A DNA stretch of 64,000 nucleotides from Chryseobacterium formosense (GTDB taxonomy: Bacteria; Bacteroidota; Bacteroidia; Flavobacteriales; Weeksellaceae): contig NZ_FPAP01000003.1 in NCBI RefSeq assembly GCF_900116415.1, positions 909,820 through 973,819 of the forward strand, written 5' to 3'. Each line of letters begins with the position of its first letter. Positions within the stretch are counted from its first letter, which is position 1. The position numbers and the translations under genes were made by a program. This document shows positions 8,627 to 16,694 of the stretch, in pieces. The notes under the pieces were generated by a model, which was not told the DNA's origin, ran no database searches, and was given only the letters and a program-made list of their open reading frames with translations.

Positions 8627-10063
8627 TTAAATTGCCGTAAAACTATAATAAACATTAATAGAATAAGTGGTATTTTCCTTCCCTACCAAACCTTGGGCAC
8701 CCGCAGCTGGTATGGTGTATCTTACGTTCAGCTGTCTGTCTAAAACTGGTGTTCCGTTAAACAATATTTTTTGCGGAGTTTTGGATAATGGAGCATTTAC
8801 AGAACTTCCATCCACGCCAATTTGCAATATGTTGGAATTGATGTCGGTCTGCAGACCTCCTTTCTTAAAATAATTTTCGTCCGATTTTACATACAGTTCA
8901 AAACTTTCATTGTTGGACAATATAATTTGGTTTGGAATCACTTGCGACTGACCATCGGTGTACTGAGCGGCGGTATTAAAATTAAAGTTTACATTTCTCC
9001 CGGAACTGGGTATGGTGATCTCAGATCTAGGCAGTACTTTTAATTGAACCGCTGTATTCTGCAGGCTGTTAATTGAATTATCTGTACTTGTGGCATTGAA
9101 GTTCAATTCAAAAGTATAAGTTCCGGCTTCAAAAAAATTATTTTTAAAATCTTCCGCAGACACATAAAGCTCCGGGGTGAAGCTGTTTCTGTTTCCTGCT
9201 ACAACACTGAAATTAGCAGCCGAAAAATTCTGAAAATTGGCAGATAAAGCTTTGGTGGTAAGTACAGATCCGTTACTACCCAATTTGATGCTTGCTATAT
9301 TTCGGGTTCCTGGAACACCTTTAGAGGATGTGAATTGAACATTATTGGCAGCAGCTTTCGCCCAAAAATTAAAATCGACCGTATGCGCAATTTCCGTATT
9401 ACCCAGATCCCATACCCGTGTACTTGTACTGCGGTAGTCATTCAAAGAAGATATTTCTATGTATTTTGTTAAAGATGATGTGAGCCATCTTATAGATGAA
9501 GGAATGACTAAAATCGTTTTAAAATTACGTGGTGTGAAATCATTATAATTTTGACTGATATCCATTGAATAATTCCCGGCTCGGTATGCATTAGCTGCAA
9601 ACTGAGCAGCTGGTATTTTAAAGGTAAAATTGATATTTCCCTTATTGAATCCTCCTCCGAAAATAATAGACCCGGGCGGATCAAACCATCTCAGAGCACT
9701 TGTACTGAAAGACTGAAAACCTGGTAAAGAACCTGAAAATCCGGTAGATGGCAACTGCCCGCCCATACTTTCTAATTGCCACAGAAGAGTAGAGCTGGGT
9801 AAAGTAAATGAAGAAGAAGACTGAGTAAAAACTGGTCCGGAAACAGAGGTAAATGTAGGAGCTATCGGCGCTAATCCAAAAAAGGTATAATCCCAGTTTG
9901 TTCTGTTGGGATTCACCATTACTCTTGTAGGAACTGAGGTAAATTCAACCCTGTTTAAAATATTATTTTCAGGAACAGACAGGTAAATATCCTGAGCTTT
10001 CGCGACTGTTGATCCGCAGAACACGGTAAAAATTCCTATTAAAAAACCTTTCATCGTTTTCAT
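8627..10063 (-). CDS. Two-domain fimbrial tip-adhesin-like protein
   Basis: 478-aa exported protein, last gene of the fimbrial operon. A signal peptide (FLIGIFTVFCGSTVAKAQ) precedes a ~320-residue beta-rich domain with no recognised motif. Residues ~347-478 align by eye with the small pilins of the same locus: VNFNFNTAAQYTDGQ against VDFNYATAADYNSDQ, LNVRYTIPAAG against LNLDYTIPASK, and TTYSINVYYSFTAI against GTYTQTVTYTATAL. A novel N-terminal domain joined to a C-terminal pilin domain is the architecture of chaperone-usher tip adhesins such as FimH, so I infer a receptor-binding tip subunit. It starts 11 bp after the barrel gene. The ligand is unknown. Confidence 0.65.
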   Translation of the reverse strand: MKTMKGFLIGIFTVFCGSTVAKAQDIYLSVPENNILNRVEFTSVPTRVMVNPNRTNWDYTFFGLAPIAPTFTSVSGPVFTQSSSSFTLPSSTLLWQLESMGGQLPSTGFSGSLPGFQSFSTSALRWFDPPGSIIFGGGFNKGNINFTFKIPAAQFAANAYRAGNYSMDISQNYNDFTPRNFKTILVIPSSIRWLTSSLTKYIEISSLNDYRSTSTRVWDLGNTEIAHTVDFNFWAKAAANNVQFTSSKGVPGTRNIASIKLGSNGSVLTTKALSANFQNFSAANFSVVAGNRNSFTPELYVSAEDFKNNFFEAGTYTFELNFNATSTDNSINSLQNTAVQLKVLPRSEITIPSSGRNVNFNFNTAAQYTDGQSQVIPNQIILSNNESFELYVKSDENYFKKGGLQTDINSNILQIGVDGSSVNAPLSKTPQKILFNGTPVLDRQLNVRYTIPAAGAQGLVGKENTTYSINVYYSFTAI

Positions 10064-10074
10064 ATCCTCTAAAT

Positions 10075-12873
10075 TTAAAACTTTTTCACCTTTATGGTTG
10101 TGTCTTTCTTCTTATATTCAAAAACCACGGTTCCTGAGAAACCTTCTTTTGTCACCTGAATAGTTTGGTTGGGCTGAGTATAATTGTATTTGTCATTTTC
10201 AATATAGAGGTCGTATTTTCCATCTTTCAGGAAAAACTCAAACTCATTTTTTTGGTTAACCACAGCGGTGTGGATCACGCCATCTTCACCTTTTGCATAC
10301 ACTACTATTCCGGTTACATCTGTCTCCAAAACATCGTAAGCTTGTTTAATCTCCGTTAATTTTCCGCTTACCTTGATATTTTTTACCAAGCCTACTTTAC
10401 GGTTGATATTTTTATCTACCATAATTACTGGATCCATCATCAATCTTGCCCCTGCATTTTCATTAACTTTAAGTGTATAAATACCTTCAGGTACATTCTG
10501 AAAAACTACTTTTCCGTTTTTATCGGTCATTGCAACAAAATTATCAAGTTTCACGATTTCATTTGCAAGAACCAATTCACCTGATTCCAAAAGTCCATTG
10601 AAATTTTTATCTTCAAATAACTGGAACGTTACTTTATGATTTCCAAGAGCCGTAGCTGCGGCAAAATATTTTCTAATCCCGATTCTGAACTGGTAATAAC
10701 TCCCACTGCTTGCATATTCCGCCGTAGATTTATAACCAGAAATATTAAAATAACCTGTGCTCGACCAGGAAGGTGAAATTTTATATTCCAGATTACCACT
10801 TACATTGGTATTTAAGTTTTTGTAAAGTTCCGAATAGAAAGTTCCTGCTGAAAAAGATCCAATCAGATTATTCCCAAGCATCTGGAAATTATACGAAGCA
10901 AATACATTGTAGTTGGCGAAATTACGGTCTACATTGTAATAAGAATTCAGATCAAAGACAGTGATCGCATTCCATTGAGCTGTTCCGTTGAGGGAGAAAG
11001 ATTTATACCTGTAAGACAGTGTTGTTTTCAGACTGTTGAACCAATCGGCTTTGTTTTCGTCTTTTGAATAAGAATATTCCGCCGACCAATTCAATCCGTG
11101 AGCACCCAAAGTAGTGCTTATGTTAGCTTCCATGCGGTAAGAAAAAAGTTCCTGCGATGTGTAAAAATTGGCTGTTTTTTGCCTTTCAACCTTTGGAGAC
11201 AATAAGAAATTCCACTTCTTTGAAGAAAACTGGTAACCAGCTCCTAAAGATTCTGTACTATTGAAATAATAATGCAAATTAGCATTTCCCGTTTGGATAG
11301 GCGCATTCTGGAAACTCAGGAACTCAGGATCTACCTGCGAATTTTGATACTGTATAAAAGCACGCTGAGAAGCAGAAAATTGACGACCGATACGTTGATT
11401 TGAGAAAAAAGACCCCCTTTTGATCCCTGCATAACTACTGGTGGCAAAGGTATTAAGAGATTGAATATCCCATGTCCCTATTTTTCCGTCGTAGTTGGCT
11501 CCCATTGTAGCGCCTACGTTTTCATCTTTATTCGAAAGACCTTTTTCGTGGCTCAGACCTGCTTCTGTGCGGATTGTATGTTTATCATTAATTGAAAATG
11601 ATGATACTGCATTCGTTACCTGTGTATCTACATTCAAACGCGGATCATGATCGAATAAGTATGACACTTTTCCATTAAAAGATTTAGAATTTCCGAAACC
11701 ATATTTTGCACCTACCATGGTAGATCCTTCTGTTTGTTGGAAATAAGTACTTGCCAGGTTGTAATTATTTTCTAGCGCAAGAATTTCAACCTGATTATTA
11801 TTGCCAAATTTCGTAGAAACTTTCCCACCTCTCCCGAAAACCGGGTAATCGTAATCGTTACTATTAACATTTCCTAACCTTAATACTGTGTTTTTTCTCT
11901 CAAGTTCCAACCAGGTATCATATAAATTATAAAGACCATCCTCATGATAATAATCTGCACCTAAATTGATACGCGATTTCAAATTTTCAGTCACTCGAAA
12001 TGCTGCGTTTCCTCTTAATTGTAGAAAATTGAAGCCCGAACTGTTTTCGTTATAGCTAAGTTCCGCATAATTACTTCCGTTTACTGCTTCATTTCCGCGG
12101 GCAATTTGTCTGTTGTTCGACAAAATGACTAGGTGGAGCGTGTTGCTTCCCACGATTTCGTTATTAAGCAGGTCTGTGGCAGTTGCATTAATATTAAATT
12201 CCGGAAAAAGCGTATTCTGTTTTCTGACCACAATTTTGATCTCAACCGTTTGTTTTTCTAAACCTTCAAGAGATACGGTTTGTTGTTTTGGCATCATTTC
12301 CAACCCATCAGGAATAGATTGCAAATCAATCTTAACAGTTCTTTTACTATAGCCTTGGTTTTCTACAGTCAGCAGAATTGAGGAGTCTGGAGCGGAAGGA
12401 TTAATGAAATTTTCGTAAGCTGTCGTATAAATTGCAATGTTTTTGTTCTCTTCTTTATCAACAAAGAACGAGGCATTATCAGTTTTATTAACCGATGATG
12501 TAGTATATGAAACCTGAAACTTGATTTCATTGGATATCAATTTCATAAAATCTACATTGGCGATCAGCTTTATAGGAAGATTTTTAGACTGACCCGCACC
12601 TAAGATAAAGTCATTTTTAGGATAAAAAAGTAAACCCGGATAATTTTCCGAAGGCATAATATTCTGAATCGTAATTTCTTCAGAACTTTTATTTTCAATG
12701 ACCAGAAAATTAGTAAAAGTAGAACCCTTTTCAACGGCTACTCTTTCATTTTGAAAACGGATTTCGATATCCTTTTTTTCCTGCGCAAAGGCAAACGAAA
12801 AATTAAGAAGAACAAATGCAAAAAACAAGATTGCTTTTCTTAATGATATCGATATACTTTTTTGTGGTTTCAA
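10075..12873 (-). CDS. Usher-like outer-membrane barrel protein
   Basis: 932-aa outer-membrane protein. After a signal peptide (AILFFAFVLLNFSFAFAQ) come about 220 residues that look like two Ig-like domains. Then come ~500 residues rich in alternating-strand, aromatic barrel sequence. A C-terminal ~170-residue periplasmic-type region opens with FEDKNFNGLLESGE, a Ca-binding-like DxNxNGxxxxGE signature seen in SdrD-B or carboxypeptidase-regulatory folds. Layout (N-domain, barrel, C-domains) and gene position between chaperone and adhesin are those of a fimbrial usher, though I could not match it to the classical usher family. It begins 10 bp after the chaperone gene. Role as fibre-assembly pore is inferred. 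Confidence 0.65.
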   Translation of the reverse strand: MKPQKSISISLRKAILFFAFVLLNFSFAFAQEKKDIEIRFQNERVAVEKGSTFTNFLVIENKSSEEITIQNIMPSENYPGLLFYPKNDFILGAGQSKNLPIKLIANVDFMKLISNEIKFQVSYTTSSVNKTDNASFFVDKEENKNIAIYTTAYENFINPSAPDSSILLTVENQGYSKRTVKIDLQSIPDGLEMMPKQQTVSLEGLEKQTVEIKIVVRKQNTLFPEFNINATATDLLNNEIVGSNTLHLVILSNNRQIARGNEAVNGSNYAELSYNENSSGFNFLQLRGNAAFRVTENLKSRINLGADYYHEDGLYNLYDTWLELERKNTVLRLGNVNSNDYDYPVFGRGGKVSTKFGNNNQVEILALENNYNLASTYFQQTEGSTMVGAKYGFGNSKSFNGKVSYLFDHDPRLNVDTQVTNAVSSFSINDKHTIRTEAGLSHEKGLSNKDENVGATMGANYDGKIGTWDIQSLNTFATSSYAGIKRGSFFSNQRIGRQFSASQRAFIQYQNSQVDPEFLSFQNAPIQTGNANLHYYFNSTESLGAGYQFSSKKWNFLLSPKVERQKTANFYTSQELFSYRMEANISTTLGAHGLNWSAEYSYSKDENKADWFNSLKTTLSYRYKSFSLNGTAQWNAITVFDLNSYYNVDRNFANYNVFASYNFQMLGNNLIGSFSAGTFYSELYKNLNTNVSGNLEYKISPSWSSTGYFNISGYKSTAEYASSGSYYQFRIGIRKYFAAATALGNHKVTFQLFEDKNFNGLLESGELVLANEIVKLDNFVAMTDKNGKVVFQNVPEGIYTLKVNENAGARLMMDPVIMVDKNINRKVGLVKNIKVSGKLTEIKQAYDVLETDVTGIVVYAKGEDGVIHTAVVNQKNEFEFFLKDGKYDLYIENDKYNYTQPNQTIQVTKEGFSGTVVFEYKKKDTTIKVKKF

Positions 12874-12883
12874 GACTTAATTA

Positions 12884-13684
12884 TTAAAATTTAAAGTTTT
12901 TTTCTCCTACGCGTAAATCATTGGATCCTGCCATTTTGATAATAGCCACGCCAAGATAGTTCCCTGAAATATTCTCCGGTAAAGAAAATTGAACAACCTG
13001 ATTCGTATTGGGAAACATAGAGATCGAAATTGCGGGTAATTTTATTTCCTTACCACTGTCTGTATTGGTCAGTTCAAATTCAACCGTAGCATCATTGATG
13101 GTATTTCCATCGTTGTGGATTCTTACTGCTACTTTTCGGTTCGCTGCATTCTCATTATTCAACTCTGATATATTGGTAATATCCAAACTTTTTGTATGGT
13201 TCCCAGGTGGTGTATAAAAGATGTGAAGACCAACCTCAAATAAGGTAATAATACCAATTCCATTTTGAATGCGTGCCTGATCTGCCTGCTGAGGAAGTTG
13301 CGTGAAAAACAACATACTGTTTGTAACGTCGGATTTTGAAGCGTTTGCAGGAATCTGCATGGTTACTACAATCTCCTTTGTACTTTTCGCAGGAACTGTA
13401 ATCGCATTTTCTAAGGTAGATACCCAAGCAGCATTCGAAGTTTTTGAACTGCCTGCCTCAAGATACACTTTATTTCCATCTTCTTCTCTAGCCCAATCTT
13501 TATAGTTGAGATTAAAAACATAATCCTTATCCGAGCTGTTTTGAAGCGTTACTGTTTGTGCCACTTTTTCTCCCGGATTACCTGTAAAGAACAGCCGCGT
13601 AGGCGACATAGAAATACTTTGTGCCAGAATTGAAGAAGAACCAGTAAGGATAATGAAAATAAAAAGGTGAATAAACTTGCGCAT
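12884..13684 (-). CDS. PapD-like periplasmic fimbrial chaperone
   Basis: 266-aa exported protein with signal peptide (FIFIILTGSSSILAQ) and two Ig-like domains. Domain 1 starts SISMSPTRLFF, where the Arg falls at the place of the conserved first-strand Arg of PapD-type chaperones. The edge strand reads PGEKVAQTVTLQNSS, and the domain closes with FEVGLHIFYTPPG, equivalent to PapD's IKLFYRP. The second conserved basic residue (PapD Lys112) appears replaced by His. The C-terminal domain runs from about residue 165. It lies between the pilin genes (80 bp upstream, no terminator seen) and the barrel gene (10 bp downstream). Expected role: folding pilins in the periplasm and delivering them to the barrel. 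Confidence 0.75.
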   Translation of the reverse strand: MRKFIHLFIFIILTGSSSILAQSISMSPTRLFFTGNPGEKVAQTVTLQNSSDKDYVFNLNYKDWAREEDGNKVYLEAGSSKTSNAAWVSTLENAITVPAKSTKEIVVTMQIPANASKSDVTNSMLFFTQLPQQADQARIQNGIGIITLFEVGLHIFYTPPGNHTKSLDITNISELNNENAANRKVAVRIHNDGNTINDATVEFELTNTDSGKEIKLPAISISMFPNTNQVVQFSLPENISGNYLGVAIIKMAGSNDLRVGEKNFKF

Positions 13685-13764
13685 GGTGTAAATTGTTTAT
13701 AATAAAAGATTCCCAAAACTACTGAAAACGTAACAAAAGAAAGCTCTACAAACTAAAAAAATTA

Positions 13765-14310
13765 TTATAAAGCTGTTGCAGTATAAGTTACTGTCTGCGT
13801 ATAAGTTCCGGCTGGTTTACCTAAAATATCCGAAGATGATGATTTCGAAGCTGGAATCGTATAATCCAAGTTCAATGTTAATGCACTTCCAAGTGGAGCA
13901 TTTGATACTAAAGTTTGATCTGCTGCAGATAAAACGACAGCCGTTTTTGTTCCCCCCATCGTTCCGGAAGCTGCTGCTGCTTTGATCGTCAAAACATTTA
14001 CTGGGATTAAGTTCGTTCCATTCATAAAATTAGCACCTCCTGCTTTTACTTTTACGTTGAAATTCTTCGTTGAAGTCACTTTTAAAGAGTTGGCTTTAGT
14101 AATGGTTTGATCAGAGTTGTAGTCTGCTGCAGTAGCATAGTTGAAGTCAACCGTATTACCGATTGCAGTACTTCCGGCGTCGATGGAGATCACATCATTC
14201 AGGGTAATGTTTACTGTTGTTGTTGCAGTTGTATTTTGAGCCTTAACATTGTTAGTTCCTAATATTGTTGCTACGATAGTTAAGGCTGCGATTGCGATTA
14301 GTTTTGTCAT
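13765..14310 (-). CDS. DUF4402-like pilin, copy 1
   Basis: 181-aa secreted subunit. A signal peptide ends near NNVKAQ, leaving a ~156-aa beta-rich protein without cysteine. The mature N-terminus (TTTVNITLNDVISI) alternates hydrophobic residues and could serve as a donor strand; the C-terminus GTYTQTVTYTATAL has the alternating pattern found at the ends of chaperone-usher pilins. Copy 1 is nearly identical to copies 2-4 and shares the variants FMNGTNLIP and ASGTMGG with copy 2. It is the pilin nearest the chaperone, with no terminator between, so readthrough probably drives the assembly genes. A 73-bp regulatory block lies 49 bp upstream of the ATG. The family name is by eye. Confidence 0.75.
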   Translation of the reverse strand: MTKLIAIAALTIVATILGTNNVKAQNTTATTTVNITLNDVISIDAGSTAIGNTVDFNYATAADYNSDQTITKANSLKVTSTKNFNVKVKAGGANFMNGTNLIPVNVLTIKAAAASGTMGGTKTAVVLSAADQTLVSNAPLGSALTLNLDYTIPASKSSSSDILGKPAGTYTQTVTYTATAL

Positions 14311-14358
14311 GATAGTTATATTTATTTTTATTCTTTGTTTAATTGTTCTCTTTTGAAC

Positions 14359-14431
14359 ACTACAAATCTACGGCGGCGGTAAAAGTTTCTTTGTAGTGGA
14401 AAACGGAAGTTCATGTAGTAAAATAACTACA
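14359..14431 (-). promoter_or_regulatory. Pilin promoter/operator block, copy 1
   Basis: A 73-bp block repeated before four pilin genes. On the minus strand it holds TAGATTTG (14363-14370), an exact TAnnTTTG -7 element. Around it is the inverted repeat ACTACAAA (14359-14366) / TTTGTAGT (14390-14397), and further upstream a perfect palindrome TGTAGT-6 nt-ACTACA (14414-14431). The repeated ACTACA half-sites look like binding sites for a dimeric regulator. Confidence 0.65.
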
Positions 14432-14458
14432 CGGTTTATTCATTTGGTTTAAATACAA

Positions 14459-14491
14459 AAGCCCTCCACATTTTGAAAGTGTCAAGGACTT
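14459..14491 (-). terminator. Terminator after pilin copy 2
   Basis: Imperfect hairpin with stem AAGCCCT/AGGACTT, a degenerate version of the perfect hairpin at 17387-17422. A second hairpin at 14563-14584 (AAGGCCTCC/GGAAGCCTT, one mismatch) lies closer to the stop codon and may do the main work. Confidence 0.45.
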
Positions 14492-14562
14492 ATATAATTG
14501 CTGTGTTTTTTTATAAAGCTGTTTGAATTTTCTCTATATCTGTATCAATACAAACAAAATCA

Positions 14563-14584
14563 AAGGCCTCCTGTAGGAAGCCTT
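14563..14584 (-). terminator. Hairpin directly after pilin copy 2
   Basis: AAGGCCTCC-TGTA-GGAAGCCTT, a stem with one mismatch and a 4-nt loop, 42 bp past the stop codon. On the minus strand it is followed by TTTGATTTTG, a weak T-rich tail. Confidence 0.4.
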
Positions 14585-14625
14585 CGAAACACCAAATCAC
14601 AAAATATTAATATGAAAAAAAATTA

Positions 14626-15171
14626 TTATAAAGCAGTTGCAGTATAAGTTACTGTTTGTGTATAAGTTCCCGCCGGTTTACCTAAAATATCCGAAGATGA
14701 TGATTTTGCTGCAGGAATCGTATAATCCAAGTTCAGTGTCAATGCGCTTCCCAGTGGTGCATTTGTTACTAAATTTTGATCAGTTGCTGATAAAACAACA
14801 GAATTTTTTGTTCCCCCCATCGTTCCGGAAGCTGCTGCTGCTTTGATCGTCAAAACATTTACAGGGATTAAGTTCGTTCCATTCATAAAATTAGCACCTC
14901 CTGCTTTTACTTTTACGTTGAAATTCTTCGTTGAAGTAACTTTCAAAGAGTTGGCTTTAGTAATGGTTTGATCAGAGTTGTAGTCTGCTGCAGTAGCATA
15001 GTTGAAGTCAACTGTATTGCCGATTGCAGTACTTCCGGCGTCGATAGAGATCACATCATTCAGGGTAATGTTTACTGTTGTTGTTGCAGTTGTATTTTGA
15101 GCTTGAACATTGTTAGTTCCTAATATGGTTGCTCCGATAGTTAAGGCTGCGATTGCAATTAGTTTTGTCAT
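14626..15171 (-). CDS. DUF4402-like pilin, copy 2
   Basis: 181-aa secreted pilin subunit, nearly identical to copies 1, 3 and 4, with the same signal peptide (ending NNVQAQ), the same mature start (NTTATTTVNITLNDV) and the same pilin-like end (GTYTQTVTYTATAL). It shares FMNGTNLIP and ASGTMGG with copy 1, and differs from it in GTKNSVVLSATDQNL. The unit is complete: its own 73-bp promoter/operator block lies 49 bp upstream of the ATG and hairpins follow it, so it can be expressed independently of the chaperone operon. Expected to polymerise into, or vary, the fimbrial shaft. Confidence 0.75.
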   Translation of the reverse strand: MTKLIAIAALTIGATILGTNNVQAQNTTATTTVNITLNDVISIDAGSTAIGNTVDFNYATAADYNSDQTITKANSLKVTSTKNFNVKVKAGGANFMNGTNLIPVNVLTIKAAAASGTMGGTKNSVVLSATDQNLVTNAPLGSALTLNLDYTIPAAKSSSSDILGKPAGTYTQTVTYTATAL

Positions 15172-15219
15172 GATAGTTGTATTTAATTTTTATTTTTATT
15201 TAATTGTTATCTTTTCAAC

Positions 15220-15292
15220 ACTACAAATCTACAGCAGCGGTAAATGTTTCTTTGTAGTTGAATATGGAAGTTCATGTAGTAAAATAACTACA
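15220..15292 (-). promoter_or_regulatory. Pilin promoter/operator block, copy 2
   Basis: Same 73-bp arrangement as the other copies: ACTACAAA (15220-15227), -7 element TAGATTTG on the minus strand (15224-15231), TTTGTAGT (15251-15258) and the palindrome TGTAGT-6 nt-ACTACA (15275-15292). Confidence 0.65.
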
Positions 15293-15320
15293 CGGATTAT
15301 CCATTTGGTTTAAATAAAAA

Positions 15321-15352
15321 AAGCCCTCAACACTTGAAAATGCTGAGAGCTT
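15321..15352 (-). terminator. Hairpin of the pilin-terminator type
   Basis: AAGCCCTCAACA/TGCTGAGAGCTT stem, two G-T mismatches against the perfect form at 17387-17422. It lies after a pilin 3'-end remnant (15369-15391) and the 102-aa ORF. Confidence 0.5.
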
Positions 15353-15368
15353 ATTTAAAATTGATTTT

Positions 15369-15391
15369 ACTTACAATGCAATGGCGGTTTT
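15369..15391 (-). pseudogene. 3'-end remnant of a lost pilin gene
   Basis: On the minus strand this reads ...K-T-A-I-A-L-stop, nearly base-for-base the end of pilin 5 (TTACAATGCAATGGCGG here against TTACAATGCAGTGGCAG there). It is followed, as expected for a pilin unit, by the AAGCCCT-type hairpin. It suggests a sixth pilin unit once stood between copies 2 and 3. Confidence 0.4.
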
Positions 15392-15493
15392 TAAATAATT
15401 TGTAAAACAAAAATTTTTTCCAATTCTATAAAAGCATTAATTAAATGCTATAAAAAAGTATTTTTGAGAATAGATGTTTCTTTATATTTTATA

Positions 15494-15802
15494 TTACTCT
15501 CTTATTTTTAACCTTACACTTGTTACAATTTCGTCTTTAAAGTATAGTGATAATGATGTAAGGGTGTTTCCAAATTTATCTGATTCAATAGGATAAGACC
15601 ATTTCATGGAAGTATAAATATGTGGCTCATGTCCAAAAAGTTCACGTATTTCTTTTTTGCTTTTCCCAATAGGAATTTTAAATTTGAAAATATCATTAAC
15701 AAGAGTTTTTCTTTTTTCTGGACGGGTTTTCCAAAGGATGCTATCAAATTGATGATTACCAATTTCAAGTAAAAACAATAGCTTTTTTATTAGATTCGGC
15801 AT
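15494..15802 (-). CDS. Small hypothetical protein inserted among pilins
   Basis: 102-aa protein of unknown function with no signal peptide. The central motif IPIGKSKKEIRELFGHEP followed by WSYPIES and a strand ending LSLYFKDEIVTSVRLK resembles the SmpA/BamE fold (a GxSxxEVxxxLG...WxY pattern), but without the lipoprotein signal that BamE carries. It lies between pilin copies 3 and 2 and has no copy of the 73-bp block, so it looks like an insertion that replaced a pilin unit. Not obviously part of the fimbrial machinery. Confidence 0.5.
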   Translation of the reverse strand: MPNLIKKLLFLLEIGNHQFDSILWKTRPEKRKTLVNDIFKFKIPIGKSKKEIRELFGHEPHIYTSMKWSYPIESDKFGNTLTSLSLYFKDEIVTSVRLKIRE

Positions 15803-15947
15803 ATTATCTTTAATTATTTGATTATTACATGAGTTTTACTTATTATACTAAATAGGCCATTTTAACATTAATTTCATAAGATATTCAGAATTATATCACT
15901 TTTAAATTCATTAAAATTAATTCTTTAATAATATAAATAATGTTTTA

Positions 15948-16493
15948 TTACAAAGCGGTTGCAGTATAAGTTACTGTTTGCGTGTAAGTTCCGGCCGGTT
16001 TACCTAAAATGTCAGCAGATGATGATTTCGCTGCAGGAATCGTGTAATCCAAGTTCAATGTTAATGCGCTTCCAAGCGGAGCATTTGTTACTAAAGTCTG
16101 ATCCGTTGCAGATAAAACGACAGCCGTTTTTGTTCCGCCCATTGTTCCGGCAGCTGCTGCTGCTTTGATCGTCAAAACATTTACTGGAATTGTGTTTGTT
16201 CCGTTCAAGAAATTAGCTCCTCCTGCTTTTACTTTTACGTTAAAGTTCTTGGTTGAAGTCACTTTCAAAGAGTTGGCTTTGGTAACGGTTTGATCAGAGT
16301 TATAGTCTGCTGCAGTAGCATAATTGAAGTCAACCGTATTACCAATTGCAGTACTTCCGGCGTCGATGGAAATTACATCATTCAGGGTAATTTTCACTGT
16401 TGTTGTTGCAGTTGTATTTTGAGCTTGAACATTGTTAGCTCCTAATACGATTGCTCCGATAGTGAAGGCTGCGATTGCGAATTGTTTTGTCAT
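15948..16493 (-). CDS. DUF4402-like pilin, copy 3
   Basis: 181-aa secreted pilin, nearly identical to the other three main copies. The signal region differs slightly (MTKQFAIAAFTIGAIVLGAN) and the mature start has VKITLNDVISI. It carries FLNGTNTIP and AAGTMGG, shared with copy 4 and distinct from copies 1 and 2. The C-terminus GTYTQTVTYTATAL is unchanged. Its own 73-bp regulatory block lies 45 bp upstream. No canonical terminator was seen immediately downstream; transcription may run into the 102-aa ORF. Confidence 0.75.
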   Translation of the reverse strand: MTKQFAIAAFTIGAIVLGANNVQAQNTTATTTVKITLNDVISIDAGSTAIGNTVDFNYATAADYNSDQTVTKANSLKVTSTKNFNVKVKAGGANFLNGTNTIPVNVLTIKAAAAAGTMGGTKTAVVLSATDQTLVTNAPLGSALTLNLDYTIPAAKSSSADILGKPAGTYTQTVTYTATAL

Positions 16494-16537
16494 GGCAGTT
16501 ATATTTATTTTTTTTGTTTAATTATTATCTTTTGAAC

Positions 16538-16610
16538 ACTACAAATCTACAGCGACGATGAAGCTTTCTTTGTAGTTGAAAATGGAAGTTCATGTAGTAA
16601 AATAACTACA
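16538..16610 (-). promoter_or_regulatory. Pilin promoter/operator block, copy 3
   Basis: ACTACAAA (16538-16545), TAGATTTG on the minus strand (16542-16549), TTTGTAGT (16569-16576) and the palindrome TGTAGT-6 nt-ACTACA (16593-16610), with the same internal spacing as the other copies. Confidence 0.65.
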
Positions 16611-16640
16611 CAGATTATTCATTTGGTTTAAATAAAAAAA

Positions 16641-16667
16641 GCCCTCGACACTTGAAAGTATGAGGGC
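16641..16667 (-). terminator. Terminator after pilin copy 4
   Basis: GCCCTC...GAGGGC hairpin followed on the minus strand by seven T: a variant of the hairpin at 17387-17422. It lies just past the pilin 4 stop codon. Confidence 0.65.
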
Positions 16668-16694
16668 GTATTGTAGAAATTGTTGCTCGTCTTA

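Noticed and set aside
13776..16168. Plus-strand ORFs of ~69 aa opposite the pilin genes, recurring three times
   Set aside because: They recur only because the pilin genes are near-identical; their sequence shifts with pilin codon changes and they have no start signals, so they are shadows.
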